Notes under the pieces: model-generated | The model's database searches: none | What the model was told of the DNA's origin: nothing | What the model saw: the letters and a program-made list of their open reading frames with translations, nothing else | Shown: positions 1 to 5,106 of the stretch, piece by piece | Layout of the letters: every line of letters begins with the position of its first letter | How positions within the stretch are numbered: position 1 is the stretch's first letter | Source: Flavobacteriaceae bacterium | GTDB taxonomy: Bacteria > Bacteroidota > Bacteroidia > Flavobacteriales > Flavobacteriaceae | Direction of reading: 5' to 3' | NCBI GenBank assembly: GCA_030618945.1 | Contig: JAUXCI010000177.1 | Location: forward strand, 1 to 5,568 | DNA: 5,568 bases | Made by a program: the position numbers and the translations under genes

Positions 1-719
1 GACTTAAAGGCTTCAATTTTCCATTCAGAAATCTCATTGTCCTTCAGAAAATAAAATTTTCCTTTTTCAGTAATTACTAATAATTTCTTTGAATGATTGT
101 AGATTCCAACTATAAAATTATCTTTAAAATTCTGATTATCAGAAACTAATACCACTTTTCCATTTTGAATACTAAAAAGGCCTTCTGATTCCTTTTGGAT
201 ATATATCTTATTTCCCAAATTAAAAATTTTGGCACGGGAAGTGTCAAAATCAATTATTTCAATGGATTCATCGGCCGTGTTATAAAGGTAGATCCGATTC
301 AAAGATTGAAAGAGCACCCACTCATCTATTGAAGTTATATTCCAAAAATGTTCATCTTCAATTAAAGCTTGATCCAGCTTATTGAGCAAAGACGTATATT
401 CCAAATTACCAAATTCGCTTCTCTTCCAAAAACCGAACTCCATATAACAACCAGAATATATGATTTTGTCAACGGCATGAACAGCTCTTATAATTGTGCC
501 ATTGTTTGATGGGTATAATTTCCATCCTGCACCATTGAATTCCAATAAGCCATTATTATTGCCAAAATAGATATAATGATCGGCAGTCTGAGTTATTGAC
601 CAGTTTTGATTTCCAGCTTCATAATCAGCAATTCCATAATTTTGAATAGGAGCTAACTCCTGGCTAATCACAATTGTATTGGCAACCAAAAAAAATAGTA
701 AACAAATTATTTTTTGCAT
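1..719 (-). CDS. Triple-tyrosine/LuxR-type ligand-binding sensor regulator, N-terminal part only
   Basis: This reading frame stays open from an ATG at 717-719 to the left edge, giving about 239 residues with no stop, so the C-terminal part lies outside the window. Residues 1-20 are a Sec signal peptide (M-Q-K start, hydrophobic core CLLFFLVANTIVI, then S-Q), which places the sensor region in the periplasm. The mature part opens with the 'PIQNYGIADYEAGNQNWSI' type of start (24-42). Beta-propeller blades follow, for example YFGNNNGLLEFNGAGWKLY (51-69) and IYSGCYMEFGFWKR (87-100). I recognise this opening from flavobacterial proteins of roughly 900 residues. Those carry a propeller, a Y_Y_Y domain, one membrane segment, a coiled coil and a cytoplasmic LuxR-type helix-turn-helix; everything after the propeller is inferred from the family, not seen. 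Such proteins sense extracytoplasmic ligands and control transcription directly. A hybrid histidine kinase with a similar propeller is the main alternative. The ATG follows an A-rich leader without a Shine-Dalgarno sequence. Confidence 0.8.
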   Translation of the reverse strand, partial: MQKIICLLFFLVANTIVISQELAPIQNYGIADYEAGNQNWSITQTADHYIYFGNNNGLLEFNGAGWKLYPSNNGTIIRAVHAVDKIIYSGCYMEFGFWKRSEFGNLEYTSLLNKLDQALIEDEHFWNITSIDEWVLFQSLNRIYLYNTADESIEIIDFDTSRAKIFNLGNKIYIQKESEGLFSIQNGKVVLVSDNQNFKDNFIVGIYNHSKKLLVITEKGKFYFLKDNEISEWKIEAFK

Positions 720-1105
720 TGATTTTATTTCAAAATATGATTGATCAAATTAAATACAATTTCAAATATAAACATTAAGTTAATCATATAATACAGCAAT
801 CTCATTTAAGTAAATTTGGCACCCGTTTTACCAGGAAATTCGAAGATTTTATCTTGTAGAATAACTGACAGAATCAGTGTCTTTTTTTATAAATTTTGTC
901 CTGATTTCTAAAATTTAATCACAAATAACAATTTTTAATTTTAAAGTTTAGATAATAGTACTTTATGATCTGGTAACTAATATTTTAAATAAAATATAAT
1001 AATACATTATTTTATAAAAAATCAAGTATAGACAAACCTTATAGTGAATGAATTATGTACTATACTAAATTAGTAATCAGCAAGTTGTGTAGATAAACCT
1101 CAGTG
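720..1105. other. AT-rich intergenic region without a gene (386 bp)
   Basis: This gap separates the 3' end of the LacI-type gene from the start of the sensor regulator; both are on the minus strand. No convincing ORF was found in it. It holds the -7 box at 763-770, a plus-strand sigma-54-like motif at 817-832, and a small hairpin ACTGA-CAGAA-TCAGT (864-878) followed by GTC and seven T (882-888). Two copies of TAGAYAAACCT lie at 1029-1039 and 1090-1100. A short inverted repeat ACTAA-A-TTAGT sits at 1064-1074. I see no strong GC-rich terminator after the LacI-type gene, so its transcript may run on some way toward the sensor regulator. Confidence 0.6.
763..770 (-). promoter_or_regulatory. Probable -7 box of the sensor-regulator gene
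   Basis: On the minus strand these bases read TATATTTG, an exact match to the Bacteroidota sigma-ABfr -7 consensus TAnnTTTG. Transcription would begin near 757, leaving a leader of about 38 nt before the ATG at 719. The matching -33 TTG is weak: the nearest one (797-799) lies 26 nt away, longer than the usual spacing of about 17-23. The call therefore rests mainly on the -7 box and its position. Confidence 0.4.
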
Positions 1106-2125
1106 CTAGTCAATTTTAAATGTGGAACCGCGTTTAACGATATTGGTAGCGATAATTTTTGTGACAAAATCAGTCTTCTTTCCCTCTAACCTATCTATTA
1201 AAATTCTCGCAGCAGCCCTCCCTATTTTCACTCCATTTTGATTGACAGTCGTCAAAGAAGGACTGATATATTTTGCTAATTTTTTTCCGGCATATCCAAT
1301 TATTGCAATGTCATTTGGAATCTTAAACCCTTTGCTTTTGGAAACTTTATGAACCACCAGAGAAGCATCTTCATCGACCGCTAAAACGCCATCTATCTTA
1401 TGATCATCAAGCAAATTTTCAATTTGCAATTGGAGTTTCTTTAAACTGGTTTCAAGAACCAGTTCAGGATGCTCATCACCCAACAATTCACTCACCGCTT
1501 TTTTAAAGCCTTTTACACGCTTCTTCCCAACTCCAAGAAACTCAATTGTTGACACCAAGGCAAGCTTCTTACAACCCAAATTCACCAAATGCTCGGTTGC
1601 TAAAAAGGCATCATTGAAATCATCTACGATCACTTTATCACAGGAAATAGACTTTGTTACCCTATCAAGCATCAAAACTGGATTCCCTTCATCGATACAT
1701 TCTTGAAAATGGCCATAATTTCTATTGATTTGTGTTTCTTCCGCTATAGCCACTATAAGACCATCTGTACTTCCATTAGACAGGATCTCAGTATTAGTTA
1801 CTTCATTATCATGAGATTCGTTTGAAATACAGGTAATGATGTTATAATCACGCTTATTGGTCACCTGCTCTATCCCATACAGAACGGTTGTAAAGAAATT
1901 ATTTAAAATGCTCGGTAAAATAACCCCGATGGTCCTGGTCTTGCCCGATTTTAAATTAACCGCCAGCCTATTGGGTTTGTAATTGTGCTTTTCAGCATGT
2001 TTTCTTATTCTTTGCTTAGTGACCTCACTTATTTCATAACTATCATTCAAGGCTTTAGATACCGTAGAGATAGAAACCCCCAGCTGTTGAGCTAACTCCT
2101 TAACGGTAATTTTTTTCTTATTCAC
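1106..2125 (-). CDS. LacI-family DNA-binding transcriptional regulator
   Basis: The 339-residue product has the full-length LacI/GalR layout. An N-terminal helix-turn-helix spans about 6-50 (ITVKELAQQLGVSISTVSKA, then LN). The hinge is around 52-63, with Asn52, Ala55 and Leu58 in the family positions. From about 64 to the end lies a periplasmic-binding-protein-like effector and dimer domain, ending in the common VKRGST-type strand. Such proteins bind palindromic operators, usually CG-centred, as dimers and respond to a sugar or related ligand; here the ligand cannot be named. The start is GTG at 2123-2125: an in-frame TAG lies only four codons upstream (2135-2137), no ATG exists between, and the helix-turn-helix begins at once. 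The gene is divergent from the DUF302 gene, with 153 bp between start codons, so control of that gene, of itself, or of a distant sugar locus are all possible. Confidence 0.93.
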   Translation of the reverse strand: MNKKKITVKELAQQLGVSISTVSKALNDSYEISEVTKQRIRKHAEKHNYKPNRLAVNLKSGKTRTIGVILPSILNNFFTTVLYGIEQVTNKRDYNIITCISNESHDNEVTNTEILSNGSTDGLIVAIAEETQINRNYGHFQECIDEGNPVLMLDRVTKSISCDKVIVDDFNDAFLATEHLVNLGCKKLALVSTIEFLGVGKKRVKGFKKAVSELLGDEHPELVLETSLKKLQLQIENLLDDHKIDGVLAVDEDASLVVHKVSKSKGFKIPNDIAIIGYAGKKLAKYISPSLTTVNQNGVKIGRAAARILIDRLEGKKTDFVTKIIATNIVKRGSTFKID

Positions 2126-2278
2126 TCTTGCGTTCTAAAATTCAGAAGATGTAAATATATTAGAATTTTTAAGCAATTTAACATCCTCAATAAAATATTT
2201 ATACTTGGCGGCTATAGATAACAAAATACGTAACTTTACACGAGTTGTTTCAAGGGAATAATCTTAAAAAATACAAAC
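2126..2278. promoter_or_regulatory. Divergent control region between the LacI-type and DUF302 genes
   Basis: This 153-bp AT-rich gap must hold promoters in both directions. A CG-centred imperfect inverted repeat, AAAATAC/GTAACTT (2223-2236, five of seven positions symmetric), overlaps the likely -7 box of the DUF302 gene. It is a reasonable but unproven operator for the neighbouring LacI-type protein. For the minus strand, TATATTTA at 2152-2159 resembles a -7 box (last base A instead of G), which would give a leader of about 20 nt before the GTG, but no well-spaced -33 TTG accompanies it. Confidence 0.4.
2205..2238 (+). promoter_or_regulatory. Likely promoter of the DUF302 gene
   Basis: TTGG at 2205-2208 can serve as the -33 element and TAACTTTA at 2231-2238 as the -7 element (consensus TAnnTTTG, final base differs), with 22 nt between. 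Transcription would begin near 2245, leaving a leader of about 34 nt whose last part is A-rich and lacks a Shine-Dalgarno sequence. Confidence 0.4.
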
Positions 2279-2668
2279 ATGAGTTATTATATAAATAAAA
2301 CCCTTAGGGGAATTAGTTTTGAAGAAGGTATTGACAGAGTCACGGCATCATTAAAAAATGAAGGCTTCGGTATCTTGACGGAAATAGACTTAAAAGCTAC
2401 CCTAAAAAAGAAAATGGATGTAGACCTGTATAACTATAAAATTCTGGGAGCCTGCAACCCTCCTTACGCTTATAAGGCGCTTCAGGCCGAAGACAAAATA
2501 GGCACCATGCTTCCTTGTAATGTTATTGTTCAGGAGAAGGTCAAAGGTGAAATAGAAATATCTGCGGTTGACCCTATTGAATCCATGCAGGCGATTAAAA
2601 ATGAAAACCTAGGCGTTCTTGCACTTGAAATACGAGCCAAGCTGGAAAACTGTATTAATGCCTTATAG
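2279..2668 (+). CDS. DUF302 domain-containing protein
   Basis: This 129-residue cytoplasmic protein has no signal peptide or membrane segment. It matches the DUF302 family along most of its length. The hallmarks are EGFGILTEIDLKATLKKKM (28-46), ILGACNPPYAYKALQAE (55-71), IGTMLPCNVIV (74-84) and ISAVDPIE (94-101). The cysteines in GACNPP (Cys59) and LPCN (Cys80) sit at positions usually conserved in the family. The biochemical role of DUF302 is not established; a small-ligand or metal role has been suggested by its fold and cysteines, and I do not assign one. The length is typical of the single-domain form. The gene stands alone, divergent from the LacI-type regulator and convergent with a lipoprotein gene. 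The ATG follows an A-rich leader (aaaaaatacaaac), usual for Bacteroidota. Confidence 0.9.
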   Translation: MSYYINKTLRGISFEEGIDRVTASLKNEGFGILTEIDLKATLKKKMDVDLYNYKILGACNPPYAYKALQAEDKIGTMLPCNVIVQEKVKGEIEISAVDPIESMQAIKNENLGVLALEIRAKLENCINAL

Positions 2669-2676
2669 GCATTTTT
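2657..2676 (+). terminator. Intrinsic terminator overlapping the end of the DUF302 gene
   Basis: AATGCC (2657-2662) and GGCATT (2668-2673) form a six-pair stem with loop TTATA, and the 3' arm runs into five T (2672-2676). The stop codon TAG (2666-2668) lies inside the hairpin, so the terminator is partly coding. The opposite strand has no U-run after the stem, so it should work only in the plus direction. Confidence 0.5.
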
Positions 2677-2728
2677 ATAATTTCGTAAAATAATATTCAT
2701 TCGATTCAGAGCCTTGAACCCAAGGTGT

Positions 2729-3283
2729 TCATTGCATTTCAATGGACCCCTGATAACTTATTTTAAATTGTTTTTGCCCTTCTGAAGTCCATTTGCCAGC
2801 CAGATAATCCCAGTAACCATAATTTAAGGTGAAATTCGGGATGATCAATCGGTAAATGTTTTGACCATTCTGTACCCCATCGAGTTCAATATCAAGTACC
2901 TCACCATTTTCTCCATTGGTAAGCCATTCGTATTTGTCTTCTCCATCAAAAGCGTGAACAAAAACCAGGTCATAGGTACCAATATCACCGGTTTTACTAA
3001 ATATATAGTTCCCTTCCAAAGAATCAGGGCCCGGAACGGGACTTATAATAATCAAATCAAATAAGGAAGAATTCGGAATTGGCTCCATAAGCCTGATCTG
3101 ATCAACTTCTCCTGAAGTCTTTGCATTTTCCCAATACATATTTGTATTAATGCTAAACAACTCGTCATCAAGCTTATATTCGCTTACTAGCGGATCTTTT
3201 ATCGTATCATTATCCGAACAGGAAACCAGTAAAATCAACATCACTACTCCTACAACTCTGCAAACCAAAACATGACCCGACAT
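2729..3283 (-). CDS. Hypothetical lipoprotein, probably outer-membrane or surface anchored
   Basis: I do not recognise a family for this 184-residue protein. Residues 1-21 form a lipoprotein signal peptide with a hydrophobic stretch (VVGVVMLILLVS) and lipobox LVSC, giving lipidated Cys22. The next residues, SDND, resemble the S-(D/E)-rich lipoprotein export signal described for Bacteroidota surface lipoproteins, so display on the cell surface is likely but inferred. The rest is acidic, rich in aromatic and beta-forming residues (for example YDLVFVHAF, YRLIIPNFTLNYGYWDY) and has no further cysteine, suggesting a compact beta-rich domain. ATG at 3281-3283 is the first possible start, because an in-frame TAA precedes it by three codons. 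The stop is 60 bp from the convergent DUF302 gene. The start is 79 bp from the divergent helicase; no well-spaced promoter is clear on this strand. Confidence 0.8.
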   Translation of the reverse strand: MSGHVLVCRVVGVVMLILLVSCSDNDTIKDPLVSEYKLDDELFSINTNMYWENAKTSGEVDQIRLMEPIPNSSLFDLIIISPVPGPDSLEGNYIFSKTGDIGTYDLVFVHAFDGEDKYEWLTNGENGEVLDIELDGVQNGQNIYRLIIPNFTLNYGYWDYLAGKWTSEGQKQFKISYQGSIEMQ

Positions 3284-3314
3284 AAGATAAATTTAATATT
3301 TATTGAACTAATGA

Positions 3315-3343
3315 TTGAATTCCCGAATGTATAATTAATTTTG
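3315..3343 (+). promoter_or_regulatory. Promoter of the DEAD-box helicase gene
   Basis: TTG at 3315-3317 and an exact -7 box TAATTTTG at 3336-3343 are separated by 18 nt, matching the Bacteroidota housekeeping promoter TTG-N17-23-TAnnTTTG. Transcription should begin near 3350, leaving a short leader of about 13 nt. The leader contains AGGA (3355-3358) four bases before the ATG at 3363, a weak Shine-Dalgarno-like site. Confidence 0.6.
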
Positions 3344-3362
3344 CAGAATAAAATAGGATCCC

Positions 3363-4703
3363 ATGAAATCATTTGAAGACTTAAAAATCAACAAACCACA
3401 GTTAAAGGCTTTAAAAGAAAAGGGGATTAATTCACCAACCCCCATTCAAGAAAAATCCATCCCTGCAGTATTATCAGGAAATGACATGGTTGGCCTTGCT
3501 CAAACGGGCACAGGTAAAACCATGGCCTATCTCCTGCCTCTGTTAAAAATGCTCCCTTATTCTGACCAAACGCACCCAAGGGCACTTATTCTGGTTCCCA
3601 CAAGAGAACTGGTAACGCAGGTTGTAACGGTAGCCAAGGAGCTAGCCAACTATCAGAACCTTCGCATAGAAGGTGTTTTTGGAGGCGTCAATATCAATAC
3701 TCAAAAAGAATTGATCTATAATGGCCTTGACATCCTGGTAGCAACACCTGGAAGACTTTATGACATGGCAGTTTCCGGAACCTTGAGACTCTCCTCGATT
3801 CAAAAACTGGTTCTGGATGAAGTTGATGAAATGCTTTTTATTGGTTTCAGGCCGCAAATCATAAATATACTTGACTTGCTGCCCAATAAACGGCAAAGTA
3901 TTATGTTTTCAGCTACCTTAACGGATGAGGTTGAAGAGCTGATTCAGTATTTTTTCAAAGGTCCAAGAAAAATAGAGATTGTACCAATGGGTACTCCCCT
4001 CGAAAAAATCGAACAAAAAGGCATCCCAGTACCAAATTATAATACCAAAGTAAATTATCTTAAATACCTTTTGCAAGAAGAGGGTTTGGACAAAGTATTA
4101 GTCTTTGTAAAAAATAAAAAAATTGCCGATCGCCTTTTCGAACATTTAAAGGAATTCTTTCCTGAAGAAATGGATGTAATCCATTCCAACAAATCTCAGA
4201 ATTACAGGTTTCAGGCCATAGATAAGTTTCAGGACAGCAGTGTTAGAATTTTGATAGCTACTGACATCGTATCTCGAGGCATGGATATTCTTGGAGTGAG
4301 TCATGTAATTAATTTTGATGCACCAAAATATACGGAACAATACATACACAGAATTGGGCGTACGGGAAGGGCAAGAAAGAGTGGTGAAGCCATATTCCTT
4401 TACACACCCGCCGATGAAGAATCGCTTCTTGAAATAGAAATTCTAATGCAAACAGAAGTCCCTATTCATAAGCTTCCTGAAGCTGTAGAGATCTCGAAAG
4501 AGCTTATGCCCGAGGAACAAGACAGAAGTGGAGAAAAAGAAATAAGTGGCAAGAAAAGTATTCTTGTGAAACCTGGATCTGCCTTTCATGAAAAAATTGA
4601 AAAAAACAAAAAAGTAAACCTTGGTGGTTCTTATCAAAGAGAGATCAAAAAAAAGTATAAAAAACCCAAAACCAGGCCTCCAAAAACAAAAGGAAAAAAA
4701 TAA
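3363..4703 (+). CDS. DEAD/DEAH-box ATP-dependent RNA helicase (RhlE/CsdA-like, DEVD motif II)
   Basis: The 446-residue protein carries the complete superfamily 2 helicase core. In order: a Q motif with PTPIQ (25-29) and upstream Phe4; Walker A AQTGTGKT (46-53); PTREL (79-83); GG (107-108); TPGR (128-131); motif II as DEVD (152-155) instead of DEAD; SAT (183-185); a RecA-like second domain from about 220 with VLVFVKNK (245-252); ATDIVSRGMD (299-308); and HRIGRTGRA (329-337). After about residue 390 a lysine-rich, probably disordered tail ends in KKPKTRPPKTKGKK, expected to bind RNA. Such enzymes unwind short RNA duplexes using ATP in ribosome assembly, mRNA decay or cold adaptation; which applies here cannot be read from sequence. 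The gene is monocistronic with its own promoter. No strong terminator follows directly, so transcription may continue into the repeat element downstream. Confidence 0.95.
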   Translation: MKSFEDLKINKPQLKALKEKGINSPTPIQEKSIPAVLSGNDMVGLAQTGTGKTMAYLLPLLKMLPYSDQTHPRALILVPTRELVTQVVTVAKELANYQNLRIEGVFGGVNINTQKELIYNGLDILVATPGRLYDMAVSGTLRLSSIQKLVLDEVDEMLFIGFRPQIINILDLLPNKRQSIMFSATLTDEVEELIQYFFKGPRKIEIVPMGTPLEKIEQKGIPVPNYNTKVNYLKYLLQEEGLDKVLVFVKNKKIADRLFEHLKEFFPEEMDVIHSNKSQNYRFQAIDKFQDSSVRILIATDIVSRGMDILGVSHVINFDAPKYTEQYIHRIGRTGRARKSGEAIFLYTPADEESLLEIEILMQTEVPIHKLPEAVEISKELMPEEQDRSGEKEISGKKSILVKPGSAFHEKIEKNKKVNLGGSYQREIKKKYKKPKTRPPKTKGKK

Positions 4704-4757
4704 CAGATTAGAATTAAAAAAAATATCTTGTTTTTTATTCCATTTTTTTCCCTTGTT

Positions 4758-4869
4758 TACAATAATAGAAATTTATTTGCGTTGTATTATCTCATTAGTT
4801 TTTTATTTAAAACTAGGGAAAATTGTTATTGTTAAAGAAGGAACTCTCCAGTAAAATGGAGAGTTTTTT
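4758..4869 (+). repeat. Tandem element copy 1: candidate small structured RNA
   Basis: The core 4779-4869 is about 94 percent identical to 4981-5075 by hand alignment; a weaker match reaches upstream to TTACAATA (4757-4764). Layout 5' to 3': GCGTTGTATTATCTCATTAG; an AT hairpin TAGTTTT-TTATTT-AAAACTA (4796-4815); an unpaired linker GGGAAAATTGTTATTGTTA; and a strong hairpin with T-run (4842-4869). The shape (5' single strand, weak hairpin, linker, terminator) fits a small RNA or a processed 3' UTR of the helicase mRNA. No firm promoter was identified, although TTTATTTG (4772-4779) is one base from the -7 consensus. The 1-nt indels relative to copy 2 break any shared reading frame, which argues against a coding role. 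Confidence 0.6.
4842..4869 (+). terminator. Intrinsic terminator of element copy 1
   Basis: AACTCTCCA (4842-4850), loop GTAAAA (4851-4856) and TGGAGAGTT (4857-4865) form a nine-pair stem, followed by T to 4869. Two G-U pairs could lengthen the stem at its base. The 5' side is GAAGG rather than an A-run, so on the minus strand there is no U-tract and it should act only in the plus direction. It is the first good terminator after the helicase gene, about 140 nt beyond its stop codon. Confidence 0.75.
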
Positions 4870-4959
4870 ATTTGCCTCTATTTCTCTAATTTTCTTGATG
4901 TTCAAAATCATTAATTAAAGTATTAATTTAATAAAAATTTCAAATTATTTTCAGCTAAT

Positions 4960-5075
4960 TACAATATACAAAACTTAATCGCGTTGTATAATCTCATTAG
5001 TTTTTTTATTTTAAAACTAGGGAAAATTGTTATTGTTAAAGAAGAAAAACTCTCCAGTAAAATGGAGAGTTTTTT
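4960..5075 (+). repeat. Tandem element copy 2: candidate small structured RNA
   Basis: This is the second copy of the element, offset by 202 nt from copy 1, with core 4981-5075. Both stems are the same as in copy 1: TAGTTTT/AAAACTA (4998-5019) and CTCTCCA/TGGAGAG. The differences are one substitution in the 5' single-stranded part (GTATAATC for GTATTATC), two added T in the AT-hairpin loop, and a short A-run replacing G just before the terminator. Changes that spare both stems are what a structured RNA would show, though T-run slippage could also explain them. The upstream match to copy 1 is only about two thirds identical over 23 nt. No canonical promoter was seen before this copy. Confidence 0.6.
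5045..5075. terminator. Bidirectional intrinsic terminator of element copy 2
   Basis: AAAAACTCTCCA (5045-5056) pairs with TGGAGAGTTTTT (5063-5074) around loop GTAAAA, giving up to 12 pairs, with T continuing to 5075. Because A-runs precede and T-runs follow the GC-rich core, it reads as a terminator on both strands. It can end plus-strand transcripts from copy 2 or the helicase, and the minus-strand phosphatase mRNA, whose stop codon at 5107 is about 32 nt away. Confidence 0.75.
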
Positions 5076-5106
5076 GGTTTTACACCTTTCTAAATCACAG
5101 TTTTTA

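Larger units (their letters stand above)
4704..5106. other. Non-coding region between convergent genes (403 bp)
   Basis: This stretch separates the helicase (plus) from the phosphatase (minus). No credible protein gene lies in it. It contains the two tandem element copies described separately, an A/T-rich lead-in (4704-4757) without a GC-rich hairpin, and an AT-rich spacer (4870-4959) between the copies with no recognisable feature. Copy 2 ends about 30 bp before the phosphatase stop codon. Confidence 0.8.

Noticed and set aside
1040..1064. TATAGT...ACTATA inverted repeat as a terminator of the LacI-type gene
   Set aside because: The stem is six AT-rich pairs with a 13-nt loop and no T-run follows directly.
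2530..2742. A 70-codon minus-strand ORF across the DUF302 gene
   Set aside because: It is antisense to a clear family member and has no recognisable domain or start signal.
2712..2744. Two small adjacent hairpins (CCTTG/CAAGG and CATTG/CAATG), with GGTTCAA on the minus strand like a tRNA T-loop
   Set aside because: No acceptor, D or anticodon arm can be built around it and no T-run follows, so it is neither a tRNA nor a good terminator.
2861..3064. A 67-codon plus-strand ORF within the lipoprotein gene
   Set aside because: It is antisense to the lipoprotein, whose signal peptide and lipobox support the minus-strand reading.
3642..3896. Minus-strand ORF inside the helicase (also 4146-4349 and 4443-4637)
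   Set aside because: All three are antisense to conserved helicase motifs and show no protein features of their own.
4650..4700. Runs of eight and seven A near the helicase 3' end as a possible programmed frameshift site
   Set aside because: These are lysine codons in a basic tail; there is no stimulatory hairpin or conserved product in the shifted frame.
4621..4854. A 77-codon plus-strand ORF starting inside the helicase gene and running through element copy 1
   Set aside because: It overlaps the lysine-rich helicase tail out of frame, its later part is low-complexity AT-rich sequence, and the matching frame in copy 2 is broken by single-base indels.
4758..5075. The tandem repeats as a CRISPR array, MITE or insertion sequence remnant
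   Set aside because: There are only two units of about 110 nt with no short spacers, no terminal inverted repeats, no target-site duplication and no transposase fragment.
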